From assembly GCF_000368685.1 (NCBI RefSeq), contig NZ_KB849626.1, forward strand, positions 356,476 to 420,475: DNA of 64,000 bases, read 5' to 3'. This document shows positions 26,106-35,537 of the stretch, piece after piece; the stretch's first letter is position 1, and each line of letters begins with the position of its first letter. The translations under genes were made by a program, and so were the position numbers. The DNA comes from Acinetobacter baylyi DSM 14961 = CIP 107474. Lineage in GTDB: Bacteria; Pseudomonadota; Gammaproteobacteria; Pseudomonadales; Moraxellaceae. The notes beneath the pieces are model-generated. The model was not told where the DNA came from, searched no databases, and saw only the letters and a list, made by a program, of their open reading frames with translations.

Positions 26106-27224
26106 GTGAATCTTATAAAACAGGACTGGTTTTCAGATTTAAAACCCAACTTTAAAGTGCTTTCTTTCAAAGAGCGTTTTCTTTGCGCTGTAGGAGCATT
26201 ACTTGGTCTTGCTATATCCTCATGGATCAGCTGGTCTGTGCTCGGTGGTCTCAACGTATGGTATATCGCGCCAATGGGGGCATCATCTGTTTTACTTTTT
26301 GCTGTGCCATCAAGTCCCCTGGCTCAACCCTGGAATGTGATCGTTGGAAATTTATTGGCAGGTCTGATTGGTGTGAGCTGTGCCATGTGGATTCCAGATT
26401 TAACCACTGCATTTAGTCTGGCTGTGGGATTGGCGATTTTTCTGATGATGAGTACAGATTCATTGCATCCGCCGAGTGGTGCAGTTGCGATTACGGCGGT
26501 ACTGGGTGGCAAGGCTATTCACCAATTGGGCTATTATTTTGTGTTGTACCCAGTTTTACTCAATTCTGTATTATTGTTGGCTTTTGCCGTTTGTTTCAAT
26601 CGTTTAATGGGACGTCATTATCCTTATCCCAAGCAGATAAATAGCCGTTCAAAAGATCCGACACCTACTCAAAAAGTAGGCATTCAGCCACAGGATATTC
26701 AGCGTGCTTTAAATGAACAAACGGAGCTACTTGATATTAGCCAGTATGATCTGGAAAAAATTATTCTGGAAGCACAGGAGCTTGCTAACGAGCGCCGGGT
26801 TATTCATTTTGTCTGTCGGGATATTATGACTAAAGATGTAATCACCCTGTATCAGGAGGATGATATTCATCAGTCATTAGATAAATTCAAGCATGTTAAT
26901 TTAATGAGTTTACCCGTTATTGATGCAGAGCAACAGCTTGTAGGCACACTCGCATTGTACGATGTGGTGGAATGGTTTAAACGTGCGGCAGATCCGAGAG
27001 CACCTTGGGAATTTATGGTGAAGCAAATCATGAATCGGAAAGTTGTGACCGTCAACCCAGAACAGCCTATTCAGGATCTGGTGCCTTATTTTGTAGAAAA
27101 ATCCTTTAATTATATTCCTGTACTTGAGAAGGAAAAATTAGTTGGAATAATTAGTCGTGCGGATATGATTGCAGCTTTACAGCAACAACTGATCAATCTG
27201 AATATAGAGCATTCTACTCAATAA
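26106..27224 (+). CDS. HPP family membrane protein with C-terminal CBS pair
   Basis: A 372-residue fusion. The N-terminal HPP domain has four to five membrane helices and the family signature HPPSGAVAITAVLGG near residue 122. A linker (about 178-230) leads to two CBS modules (about 235-292 and 303-362), with conserved CRDIMTKDVITL, VNLMSLPVID, VKQIMNRKVVTV and YIPVLEKEKLVGIISRADMI. HPP proteins include plastid nitrite transporters; CBS pairs bind adenosine nucleotides, so transport gated by energy state is inferred. The start is GTG at 26106, supported by AGG six bases upstream. A minus-strand terminator overlaps the 3' end. Confidence 0.8.
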   Translation: MNLIKQDWFSDLKPNFKVLSFKERFLCAVGALLGLAISSWISWSVLGGLNVWYIAPMGASSVLLFAVPSSPLAQPWNVIVGNLLAGLIGVSCAMWIPDLTTAFSLAVGLAIFLMMSTDSLHPPSGAVAITAVLGGKAIHQLGYYFVLYPVLLNSVLLLAFAVCFNRLMGRHYPYPKQINSRSKDPTPTQKVGIQPQDIQRALNEQTELLDISQYDLEKIILEAQELANERRVIHFVCRDIMTKDVITLYQEDDIHQSLDKFKHVNLMSLPVIDAEQQLVGTLALYDVVEWFKRAADPRAPWEFMVKQIMNRKVVTVNPEQPIQDLVPYFVEKSFNYIPVLEKEKLVGIISRADMIAALQQQLINLNIEHSTQ

Positions 27225-27264
27225 AAAAAAGCTACGGTTGAGCTTAGGGGGTAACAACCGTAGC
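27223..27264 (-). terminator. terminator of pspC overlapping the 3' end of the HPP-CBS gene
   Basis: GCTACGGTTG (27231-27240) pairs with CAACCGTAGC (27255-27264). On the minus strand it is followed by a T-run (complement of 27223-27230), which also contains the stop of the HPP-CBS gene. Confidence 0.85.
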
Positions 27265-27292
27265 GACCAAGTGCGGTCAAAAGGTTTGGTGT

Positions 27293-27562
27293 TTATCGGC
27301 GTTGATGATCTTCATGAACAGTACGAACGGGATGTTCATATCCTTTCATCGCTTGATATTCAAGTTGCTGTGGTCGTTTGGGAATCACTAGCCAAAGAAT
27401 CAGGTATACAAGAATCCCTGGAAAAGCAGCACTCATGACTGAAACCACAACAAAAATAAGTCGTAATAAATTTGCATTCCAACCAAAACGTTCAGCAATA
27501 CCGCCCATCACACCGGCGATGATATGTTGTCGGTTTGAACGATATAAACCCGCATTGGCCAT
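27293..27562 (-). CDS. PspC-domain membrane protein
   Basis: An 89-residue protein. Residues 8-62 form a PspC domain: RSNRQHIIAGVMGGIAERFG followed by NANLLRLIFVVVSV and a second hydrophobic segment ILVYLILWLVIPKRP, giving two membrane stretches. PspC in enterics is part of the phage-shock envelope stress response, working with PspA/PspB; here it stands alone with no pspA or pspB nearby. The C-terminal tail is basic and His-rich. GAGGAGATT lies upstream of ATG 27562. Convergent with the HPP-CBS gene. Confidence 0.85.
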   Translation of the reverse strand: MANAGLYRSNRQHIIAGVMGGIAERFGWNANLLRLIFVVVSVMSAAFPGILVYLILWLVIPKRPQQLEYQAMKGYEHPVRTVHEDHQRR

Positions 27563-27864
27563 TTAAATAATCTCCTCAGATAAAATATACAAACCTTGTT
27601 GAATATCATGTCTGTATATTTATATGGATGGGGCAAGCAAGCTATTTTTAAAGACACATTACCAATAAAAAAGTTAATTTATGTAAGTGAAACCCATAAT
27701 TCACCATGATATATTTTAGAATTGCACCAATTTTAAACAATGGACGTTATATTGAGTTTGTTTCATTGAACAAACTGATTGTTTTAGCCAATTTTTATTT
27801 TTCTCTCCATGGCATTGAATTTTGAAATATCCTTGCCTTGTGCTGTTAAATGGTACCTTGTGAT
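27563..27864. other. intergenic promoter region between pspC and lipoprotein gene
   Basis: This 302-base region is AT-rich and has no plausible gene. It must hold the divergent promoters of pspC and the lipoprotein gene. No strong palindrome or recognisable regulator site was seen. Confidence 0.4.
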
Positions 27865-28515
27865 ATGAATATGAATTTTTTTTCATCGTCACAGCAGATT
27901 AAACTGCCGAAATTGATATATCTGAGTGTGCTGGGTATAAATTTAAGTGCCTGTGATATGGGGCATTCGACCTCTGAGCATTTTAATCCGCACATCCATC
28001 ATTCTGAAGTTTCAACTACTGATACGGGTAAGAAATTGTCTGATGTTGCAGGGCAGGCGACTTTGCCTGAAACACAACATCCATCTTCAAATCAGCCTAA
28101 GCTCTCTAAAGAAGCATTAGCTTATGTGGGGCGTTATCATTTTCAAATGTCCTGTGAAGATTCTCTTAACGTATGTGATCAAAGCGATGCAGAATATATT
28201 TTGACTTTGTTGGCGGATGGCACAGCTCATCAGACGATAATAGGTCTGGGGCGTCTTGCGTCTGAATCCAGCATCAAAGCAAAAAACATTTATCGTCAGG
28301 ATCGCTGGGATTTTGATAAGCATCAGCATGAAATCGTCATTGCTTTACAAGAAGGCGTTGAGGTTTATTACCAAATAGAACCTGATCATGACTTGAAATT
28401 CAATCTTGTTAGAACAATTGACCGTAATCGTGATGAAAATAGACAATATTTTGATCAGGACTATCCTTTGCCTAAGTATGAGTATGTACTTAAAAAAGCC
28501 ACCAATGAAGAATAA
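27865..28515 (+). CDS. hypothetical lipoprotein
   Basis: A 216-residue lipoprotein of unknown function. The signal segment (KLPKLIYLSVLGINLSAC) ends in a lipobox LSAC near residue 29, followed by a His/Ser/Thr-rich linker. The mature domain (about 85-205) contains YHFQMSCEDSLNVCDQSDAEYILTL, with two cysteines, and resembles the NlpE-like or copper-resistance beta-barrel lipoprotein pattern only loosely, so I do not assign it. The start is uncertain between ATG 27850 and 27865; neither has a good ribosome-binding site. It ends at a bidirectional terminator. Confidence 0.65.
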   Translation: MNMNFFSSSQQIKLPKLIYLSVLGINLSACDMGHSTSEHFNPHIHHSEVSTTDTGKKLSDVAGQATLPETQHPSSNQPKLSKEALAYVGRYHFQMSCEDSLNVCDQSDAEYILTLLADGTAHQTIIGLGRLASESSIKAKNIYRQDRWDFDKHQHEIVIALQEGVEVYYQIEPDHDLKFNLVRTIDRNRDENRQYFDQDYPLPKYEYVLKKATNEE

Positions 28516-28542
28516 AAAAGAGCACGCAAGGTGCTCTTTTTT
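28515..28542. terminator. bidirectional rho-independent terminator
   Basis: AAAAAGAGCAC (28515-28525) pairs with GTGCTCTTTTT (28531-28541), with A/T runs on both sides. It separates the convergent lipoprotein and acyl-CoA dehydrogenase genes. Confidence 0.9.
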
Positions 28543-28556
28543 ATTCGTGTAACAGA

Positions 28557-30380
28557 TTAGTAATCAAAACTAAAATGTTCAGATTGCAATGACATTAAGG
28601 TGCGTGAAGGATTGACCATGGCTTCGGCATGTCCTTGGGTACGTGGAAGCAGACGCTCGAAATAGAAATCTGCCACTTTAATTTTGGCTTTATAGAATTC
28701 TGGTGTTTCTTTACCATCACCCGCTTCTAGTTTTTCAGACGCGATAACGGCCTGTTGTGCCCAAAAATAAGCCAGCATGACGTAACCTGAGAACATGAGA
28801 TAATCGACAGAAGCAGAAGATACGATATCGCGGTCTTTACGGGCGGCTAGCATGATACGAACGGTCAAGGTATTCCACTGTGCACATAGCTTGGTTAAAT
28901 CCCACGCAAAACGGCGTAAGTATTTATTACGTGCGTGGCGACCACAGAATTTTAAGATTTCGGCAGTATAGTCACGAACCACTTTACCTTTTGAAGAAAG
29001 AAGTACTTTACGTCCAATTAAATCGAGCGCCTGAACCCCTGTAGTTCCTTCGTAAAGCGTTGCAATACGAGCGTCGCGTAGGATTTGCTCCATGCCCCAT
29101 TCTTTAATATATCCGTGACCACCAAACACTTGCATACCGTGGCTGGCTGCTTCTAAACCGAGTTCTGTTAAAAAGCCTTTTAAAATAGGGGTATAGAACC
29201 CAAGTTTGTCATCATATTCTTCAAATTTGGCTTGATCACCAATAATGAGCGCATCTGCCATTTTATCTGCAAGCTGAGCCGCATGATAAATCATGGCACG
29301 ACCACCTTCAGCAATTGCTTTTTGAGTCAATAGCATGCGGCGTACATCGGCATGGTGGATAATCGCATCTGCGACTTTATCTGGGTCTTTTTTACCTGAA
29401 AGTGCGCGCATTGACATACGTTCTTTGGCGTAAGGTAATGCACCCTGATAAGACAGCTCTGCATGTGCAATCCCTTGAACTGCTGTACCAATACGAGCAG
29501 TGTTCATAAAGGTGAACATTGCATGCAGACCCTTGTTAATTTCACCAATCAGATAACCTGTTGCACCATCAAAATTAAGGACCGCAGTGGCAGAGGCTTT
29601 GATTCCCATTTTATGTTCAATGGATCCACAAGCGACGGTATTGCGCTCACCGACACCGCCATCCTGGGTTGGAATAAATTTTGGAACAATAAATAATGAA
29701 ATACCGCGTGTACCCGCAGGTGCATCTGGAAGACGTGCTAAAACAATATGAATAATGTTTTCAGTTAAATCATGCTCACCCGCAGAAATAAAGATTTTGG
29801 TCCCTGAAATCTTGTAGGTTCCATCTGCTTGTGGTTCTGCCTTAGTTTTGACTTGTCCTAAGTCAGTACCACATTGTGGTTCGGTTAGGCACATGGTACC
29901 CGACCATGTCCCTGCAACTAGGTGTGGCATATAGGTATTTTTCTGGTCATCTGTACCAAACTGCATAATGGTATTCATACAGCCCATACTTAAGCCTGGA
30001 TACATGGTAAATGCCCAGTTGGCTGTCCCCATCATTTCAGATTTGATCAGGTTGAGCGACATCGGCAGGCCTTGACCACCAAACTCTTCTGGATAAGACA
30101 GACCTTGCCAGCCACCTTGCACAAACTGGTCATACGCCTCTTTATAGCCTTTAGGTGTACGAACTTCGCCATTCTCAAAATGACAACCTTCATCATCACC
30201 TGTTTGGTTCAGTGGTGAAAGTACATTTTCACAATAATCTGCTGCACCTTCAAGAATCATATCAATGGTATCTGGATCTGCATTTTCACCATTGGACAAT
30301 GTTTTATAGTGAGCAGAATAGTCAAATACTTCATTCATTAAGAAACGAATATCACGGAGCGGGGCTTTATACGCTGGCAT
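28557..30380 (-). CDS. acyl-CoA dehydrogenase, long form with extra C-terminal domain
   Basis: A 607-residue flavoprotein that oxidises acyl-CoA to enoyl-CoA. Segments typical of the family are CLTEPQCGTDLGQVKTKAEP near 165, KIFISAGEHDLTENIIHIVLARLP near 200, and the C-terminal helical domain with FGGHGYIKEWGMEQILRDARIATLYEGTTG near 425, where the catalytic Glu in LYEGTTG is expected. The length and N-terminal extension match the FadE-type/DmdC-like group, not the classical 380-residue enzymes. AGGAATA upstream of ATG 30380 supports the start. Electrons would pass to ETF and then to the ETF-QO encoded at 32982. Exact chain length is not readable. Confidence 0.9.
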   Translation of the reverse strand: MPAYKAPLRDIRFLMNEVFDYSAHYKTLSNGENADPDTIDMILEGAADYCENVLSPLNQTGDDEGCHFENGEVRTPKGYKEAYDQFVQGGWQGLSYPEEFGGQGLPMSLNLIKSEMMGTANWAFTMYPGLSMGCMNTIMQFGTDDQKNTYMPHLVAGTWSGTMCLTEPQCGTDLGQVKTKAEPQADGTYKISGTKIFISAGEHDLTENIIHIVLARLPDAPAGTRGISLFIVPKFIPTQDGGVGERNTVACGSIEHKMGIKASATAVLNFDGATGYLIGEINKGLHAMFTFMNTARIGTAVQGIAHAELSYQGALPYAKERMSMRALSGKKDPDKVADAIIHHADVRRMLLTQKAIAEGGRAMIYHAAQLADKMADALIIGDQAKFEEYDDKLGFYTPILKGFLTELGLEAASHGMQVFGGHGYIKEWGMEQILRDARIATLYEGTTGVQALDLIGRKVLLSSKGKVVRDYTAEILKFCGRHARNKYLRRFAWDLTKLCAQWNTLTVRIMLAARKDRDIVSSASVDYLMFSGYVMLAYFWAQQAVIASEKLEAGDGKETPEFYKAKIKVADFYFERLLPRTQGHAEAMVNPSRTLMSLQSEHFSFDY

Positions 30381-30617
30381 AGTCTTTATTCCTAAATTGT
30401 TTTATATAGATGGGCTCTATTCATGATTTGATTATTCCTACTCGGCATCAAAAATACATTGATAAAGTGCTTTGAAAAAAATGTCAGAAAAGCGAATTAA
30501 GATCAAAGTCGGTTTATGCTTTGTATTTTTTTCTGTTAAAGTCGGAGTCCTTTGGTTTGATGCAAAAAACAGCATCCTTGCTTTGAAACTATAACTATAT
30601 TAAAGGTGTAATGCGTA

Positions 30618-32894
30618 ATGATACGTCTAAAATATTTAACATATTGTTTATTGGGAATCAGCCTTTCAGCATGTACCCAGCATGTCATTAAAACCAATCC
30701 AGCGCATAAGTCACTGGATCAGCAAGTAGTTTCTGGTCTAAACGCCATGTATGACTATCCAGGCTATGACTATAGCGGTCAATTTAATATACAGGTAGAT
30801 TCTTTAAATCCAGCAGCACAGCACAACCAAAAAACAGCTCATGCCGCTTTGGATGCAGATGTACAAAAAAAGATTGATCAATTTCTAGCAGATCAAAAAA
30901 TTAAATTGAGTGCTCAAGATAAACAAGCCCTTTATACAGCCATTGCCAAACAGAAAGATTCAGCGGGACTAGGTTCATCGCGCGCTGAAAAGATGGCAGA
31001 GACCTTGCTGAATATTTTGAATGATCTTCAATTTAAATATGATGGTTCAATTCACTATCGGGAGCGGATTGGAAGTTTTAACCTTACAGCACGTTATGAA
31101 AAGCCGACCTTGCTCGTTCAGGCCAAAGTGCCTATGATTCTGGATTTTAAAGATTATCGCTTTTATACCAATTATTTTGCAGTTATGCCTTATCTGGTCA
31201 ATCGAGATAGTCAGGATAGTCTTGCTTATATTGATTTTTCTAAGTATTCAGATCAATTCAAAAATGTTGATGTTAAGAAGTTTGCAGAATATCTTAAAGC
31301 ATCCACAGCCGTGAGTTATACGCTTGCCAAGCCAGAACAATTTCAAAGACTGAGTCTGAGCAAAGCTGATCAGGCAAAAGGTGTGGTAGAGAAAGTTCGT
31401 TTAAATACCACAATTGAAGCATTGTTGTTACAAGCCAGCATGTTTGAGCAAGTAAACCAAAAATATTTTACGCAATCCATTCTCGGCATTCAGCAAAACC
31501 CTCTTGAAAAATGGGCAGAAGACAAGGCAACCGCGATTCAAACGCAACATAAAGATTCAGAGAATGTGCTTGCACCAGAAGATCAAGCCAATGCTGCTGC
31601 TTTAACACTTTACACTTTGCTGAATCAAAAACTCAATTTACAAGATACTGATGCATCAGAAGAGGAGGTTGCACACGCTGAGCCTGAATCTGTACAGGAT
31701 CAATCCGATACTGTTGCTGAAAATGGATTTAGTGCACAGGACTGCGAAGCACTAAGAGCCTCAAATCAATCTATTGCCGTAGGTGACGTCACTTCGTGTC
31801 TGCAACAAAACGGGATAGATATATTGTCTAAAACACAACAAAATGGACTCATTTCGCTTTTGGCTATCAAAAGTCAACTTGCAAAAACATTTGCACAGTA
31901 TGATCAGAATCAGTTTGTAGATGACAAAACGTTTAAGACATTATGGTTGAAACATCTTCCTGAAATTGAGCAGGCGCTTGCTGCACAAAAAACGATGAAC
32001 CCAATGACCATGGATGTAGGGCTTGATGCACAAGGTCGTGCTGTAACAATAGATTATGGTGCGACTTATGTGTTGGAAAGCAGCCATAAAAAGCTGAATT
32101 TTCACGCTGATACTTTTATACAAAATTATGGTCATGCCACGCCAATTGATACTAAACAGTTAAAACAAGCCAAATCACTCAAAGAAGTGAGCAAGGGGTC
32201 GATGATTGAAGGATTGATTGGCAATCTAAGCAAGAGTTTAGGACAGCAAGATTCAGTTTTAAATTCATCTAAAGTATCGGCCTTGCCTTGGAAAGATCAG
32301 TTAAATCAATTGGCTGAACATACTTATGATCAAACGCGGTCTTATGAAAAGACCTTTAATGCCGTATTTATTGCAAAGTTGAGTGCTGAATCTCCAGAAT
32401 ATGTCAAACGCTACTCACCTCAGGATTTAAATGAGATTGGGCGGGTGTATGCATATTGGTATGCAGATGAAAAAATAAATACGATTGATGCAAAAGGTCT
32501 GGTCGTGATCGAAAAATTGCAACAAAAGCATAAGTTGCAATACGAAGATCAATTTGATGATGAACTGGGATACGAAGTAGATCGGATTGTCATGCAGGCG
32601 ATGCAAACAAAAGAGGAGCGCCAGCATTGGAACACCCTAAAACAGAAATTAAAAAGTCAGCCCCAACACTTGTTTGCGCAGCAATATGTGTACCTGTTTA
32701 ACAAAGATAATCAACTGGATGCTATACAGCGTAAGCAACTGGCTCAGACCGCAATTCTATTGGGTCGAGTATTTGTAGATGCCCGTCATGGCAAACTGAC
32801 CGAAACGTCTTTACAAGGAATACAACAAGAGCATTTAGAATATATTGATTACGATTTATTCAAGCAAGTTTATGTTCAAGTATTGAATCAATAA
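30618..32894 (+). CDS. large hypothetical lipoprotein
   Basis: A 758-residue lipoprotein with no family I recognise. The signal peptide ends in the lipobox ISLSAC (Cys at about 19). The mature part is rich in Gln, Lys, Asp and Ala with few cysteines, mostly helical by pattern, plus a beta-rich section near 160-210 (FNLTARYEKPTLLVQAKVPMI). An acidic Ser/Glu-rich spacer lies near 350-372, followed by a second part with a Cys pair around DCEALRASNQSIAVGDVTSC. It may be an outer-membrane-anchored assembly factor, but no motif supports that. Flanked by its own promoter region and a strong terminator at 32900-32940. Confidence 0.7.
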   Translation: MIRLKYLTYCLLGISLSACTQHVIKTNPAHKSLDQQVVSGLNAMYDYPGYDYSGQFNIQVDSLNPAAQHNQKTAHAALDADVQKKIDQFLADQKIKLSAQDKQALYTAIAKQKDSAGLGSSRAEKMAETLLNILNDLQFKYDGSIHYRERIGSFNLTARYEKPTLLVQAKVPMILDFKDYRFYTNYFAVMPYLVNRDSQDSLAYIDFSKYSDQFKNVDVKKFAEYLKASTAVSYTLAKPEQFQRLSLSKADQAKGVVEKVRLNTTIEALLLQASMFEQVNQKYFTQSILGIQQNPLEKWAEDKATAIQTQHKDSENVLAPEDQANAAALTLYTLLNQKLNLQDTDASEEEVAHAEPESVQDQSDTVAENGFSAQDCEALRASNQSIAVGDVTSCLQQNGIDILSKTQQNGLISLLAIKSQLAKTFAQYDQNQFVDDKTFKTLWLKHLPEIEQALAAQKTMNPMTMDVGLDAQGRAVTIDYGATYVLESSHKKLNFHADTFIQNYGHATPIDTKQLKQAKSLKEVSKGSMIEGLIGNLSKSLGQQDSVLNSSKVSALPWKDQLNQLAEHTYDQTRSYEKTFNAVFIAKLSAESPEYVKRYSPQDLNEIGRVYAYWYADEKINTIDAKGLVVIEKLQQKHKLQYEDQFDDELGYEVDRIVMQAMQTKEERQHWNTLKQKLKSQPQHLFAQQYVYLFNKDNQLDAIQRKQLAQTAILLGRVFVDARHGKLTETSLQGIQQEHLEYIDYDLFKQVYVQVLNQ

Positions 32895-32899
32895 TTTTA

Positions 32900-32940
32900 G
32901 ACATAAAAAAACTGGATCTTGTATCCAGTTTTTTTATGTC
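32900..32940. terminator. long bidirectional rho-independent terminator
   Basis: A perfect 18-bp stem (32900-32917 with 32923-32940) with ACTGGAT/ATCCAGT core and long A/T flanks. It lies between convergent genes and serves both the lipoprotein and the ETF-QO gene. Confidence 0.9.
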
Positions 32941-32981
32941 AGTGCAAAAGCAATATTTTGCAGATGAAAATTATTCTAAAA

Positions 32982-34694
32982 TCACATATTTGGGTAATTC
33001 GGCCCACCGCCACCTTCAGGCGTCACCCATGTGATATTCTGAGATGGATCCTTGATATCACAGGTTTTGCAGTGCACACAGTTGGCTGCATTGATCTGAA
33101 AACGCTTGTTGCCTTCACCTTCATCCACAATTTCGTACACACCCGCAGGGCAGTAGCGCTGAGCTGGCTCATCCCATCTCGGTAGATTCACCGCCACAGG
33201 AATACTGGCATCGGTCAGTTTCAAGTGTGATGGCTGATTTTCTTCATGTACCGTATTGGATACAAATACCGAAGACAAACGGTCAAACGTCAGCTTGCCA
33301 TCTGGCTTTGGATAATTCGGTTTAAAGGTGGCTTGATCCTGAGTTTTCAGTGCGCTGTAGTCAGGCTGAAGATCGTGCAGAGTGAATGGAACTTTAAAAA
33401 TGTTCTGATCCACAAAGTTAAATGCACCACCAATCCATAAACCAAACTTGTGCATGGCTGGACCAAAATTACGACTGCGGTGTAACTCTTCTTTAAGCCA
33501 GCTCTTATCAAATTTCTGCGTGTAGGCGGTGAGCTCCTTATCAAACAAATCTTCACCTTCAACGACACGGGCAATGGCTAGATCACCGCCTTTTTCGACA
33601 CCACGTGCAATCGCTTCAAATACGGCTTCACCGCAAAGCATGCCAGATTTCATGGCCGTATGTGAGCCTTTGATTTTCGCAAAGTTCAAAAAGCCTGCAT
33701 CATCACCAATCAGACAACCACCTGGGAAAGTCAACTTGGGCAGTGAGTTTAAGCCACCTTTGACCACAGCACGTGCACCGTAAGAAATACGCTTACCACC
33801 TTCCAGATACTGTTTGATCAGTGGGTGGGTTTTCCAGCGCTGCATTTCCATAAACGGGAACATATGCGGATTTTCATATGATAAATCCACGATCATGCCC
33901 AAAGTCACCTGATTATTCTCGGCATGATATAACCACCAGCCACCAGAAGAACCCGTTTCAGACAATGGCCAGCCAGAACCATGCATCACCAGACCTGGTT
34001 TATGCTTGGCAGGATCGATTTCCCAAAGCTCTTTAATCCCGATACCGTAATGCTGCGGGTCAGCCTCCTGATCCAGATTAAACTTATTGATCAGGCGCTT
34101 GCCTAAATGACCACGGCAACCTTCGGCAAACAGCGTATATTTGGCATGCAGTTCATAACCTGGCGCAAAGTTATGCGTTGGTTCGCCATCCTTGCCAATA
34201 CCCATATCACCGGTCTGAATGCCTTTAACCGTACCATCAGCATGATACAGAATCTCGGCAGCAGCAAAGCCTGGAAAAATCGAGACTTCAAGCTCTTCCG
34301 CCTTCTGGCCTAACCAGCGCACCACATTGCCCAGCGAGATGACATAATTGCCATCATTGTGCATGGTTTTAGGCACCATCCAGTGCGGTGCTTCCTGAGA
34401 TTTCTCATCCGACATCAGGAAATAGGTTTTATCCTCAGTCACCGGGACATTGAGCGGCGCACCTTCTTCTTTCCAGTTGGGGAAAAGTTCATTGATGGCA
34501 CGAGGTTCAAGCACTGCACCAGAGAGGATGTGAGCACCTACTTCGGAACCTTTTTCGACGACGCAGACGGACAGATCAGGTAAATTATTTTCAATCGCGA
34601 GTTGGCGAATTTTAATCGCAGCAGATAGACCGGCAGGTCCAGCACCAACGATCACTACGTCAAACTCCATCGCTTCGCGTTCGATGTGTTCCAT
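32982..34694 (-). CDS. electron transfer flavoprotein-ubiquinone oxidoreductase
   Basis: A 570-residue membrane-associated iron-sulfur flavoprotein that moves electrons from ETF to ubiquinone. The FAD-binding motif VVIVGAGPAGLSAAIKI lies near residues 14-30. The C-terminal ferredoxin-like part holds the 4Fe-4S ligands: Cys in RYCPAGVYE near 505, and CVHCKTCDIKDPSQNI near 539-554. The characteristic ITWVTPEGGGGPNYPNM end is intact. Length is normal. AGGAG eight bases upstream of ATG 34694 supports the start. It complements the acyl-CoA dehydrogenase at 28557. Standard names are ETF-QO or EtfD. Confidence 0.95.
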   Translation of the reverse strand: MEHIEREAMEFDVVIVGAGPAGLSAAIKIRQLAIENNLPDLSVCVVEKGSEVGAHILSGAVLEPRAINELFPNWKEEGAPLNVPVTEDKTYFLMSDEKSQEAPHWMVPKTMHNDGNYVISLGNVVRWLGQKAEELEVSIFPGFAAAEILYHADGTVKGIQTGDMGIGKDGEPTHNFAPGYELHAKYTLFAEGCRGHLGKRLINKFNLDQEADPQHYGIGIKELWEIDPAKHKPGLVMHGSGWPLSETGSSGGWWLYHAENNQVTLGMIVDLSYENPHMFPFMEMQRWKTHPLIKQYLEGGKRISYGARAVVKGGLNSLPKLTFPGGCLIGDDAGFLNFAKIKGSHTAMKSGMLCGEAVFEAIARGVEKGGDLAIARVVEGEDLFDKELTAYTQKFDKSWLKEELHRSRNFGPAMHKFGLWIGGAFNFVDQNIFKVPFTLHDLQPDYSALKTQDQATFKPNYPKPDGKLTFDRLSSVFVSNTVHEENQPSHLKLTDASIPVAVNLPRWDEPAQRYCPAGVYEIVDEGEGNKRFQINAANCVHCKTCDIKDPSQNITWVTPEGGGGPNYPNM

Positions 34695-34879
34695 GTAGGA
34701 CTCCTCATATTGCTAAGGGTGGCAACCGTAATTCAACATTCGGTGCTGCCATGAGTGTTCTTAATGTCTAGACACAAGCCGATGATCGTGTCTTTAATAG
34801 TTTGGGCTAGTATAGATTTAAACCTTCATCTAGCCAATTGGCTGAGTCGTTATATTTTCTCGTCAGCAAGGCATAAACT

Positions 34880-35491
34880 ATGGTAAATCAAAATAATTCA
34901 GCACAGTCGGTGGAAAAAACACCATCTGTGGATGATAAAAACTTAATGAACATTGCACAATACTTAAAAGGTGTACAGCAAAGTCACAAAAGGTCAATCC
35001 CACCTCTTGACCAATGGCATCCAAAGCATTGTGGCAAAATGGATTTGACCGTAAAAGCCAATGGAGAATGGTGGCACGAAGGTCAATTGATCAAGCGTCA
35101 GGCATTGCTTGACCTATTTTCCAGCGTACTCTGGAAAGAGGAGGGCAAATTCTATCTGAAAACACCTGTTGAGCAAATCGAAATTGAGGTGGAAGATGAG
35201 CCTTTATTGGTCAGTCAGGTCGATCAAGTCGATATCGATGGCAAGTTATATTTGCAATTGACCACGACCAATCAGGATGTTGTGGTGGTGGATGATCAGC
35301 ATCCTATCTTTATGCGTGATTATGCGGGCGAGCGTCGTCCATATGTTCACGTGCGTTTTGGTATTAATGCTTTGATTCAACGTCATGTTTTTTATCATCT
35401 GGTCGAGTTAGGAGAGCTTGATGAAACTGAACAGGGAAAAGCCATTTTAGTATTAAAAAGTGGTGATTTGCTCTTGCAATTAGACAGTTGA
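34880..35491 (+). CDS. DUF1285 domain-containing protein
   Basis: A 203-residue cytoplasmic protein. From about residue 40 it matches the DUF1285 pattern: CGKMDLTVKANGEWWHEGQLIKRQ, then FYLKTPVEQIEIEVEDEPLL and later RPYVHVRFGINALIQRHVFYHLVE. The family has a PH-like double-beta fold in known structures, but no biochemical role is assigned. An N-terminal polar tail of about 35 residues is variable. AAGG upstream of ATG 34880 fits. It is followed 46 bases later by murI on the same strand, perhaps as an operon. Confidence 0.85.
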   Translation: MVNQNNSAQSVEKTPSVDDKNLMNIAQYLKGVQQSHKRSIPPLDQWHPKHCGKMDLTVKANGEWWHEGQLIKRQALLDLFSSVLWKEEGKFYLKTPVEQIEIEVEDEPLLVSQVDQVDIDGKLYLQLTTTNQDVVVVDDQHPIFMRDYAGERRPYVHVRFGINALIQRHVFYHLVELGELDETEQGKAILVLKSGDLLLQLDS

Positions 35492-35537
35492 GGTTTAAGC
35501 TTTAAGCTCAGATAAATCTTGTACTTGAAGTGCTGAA

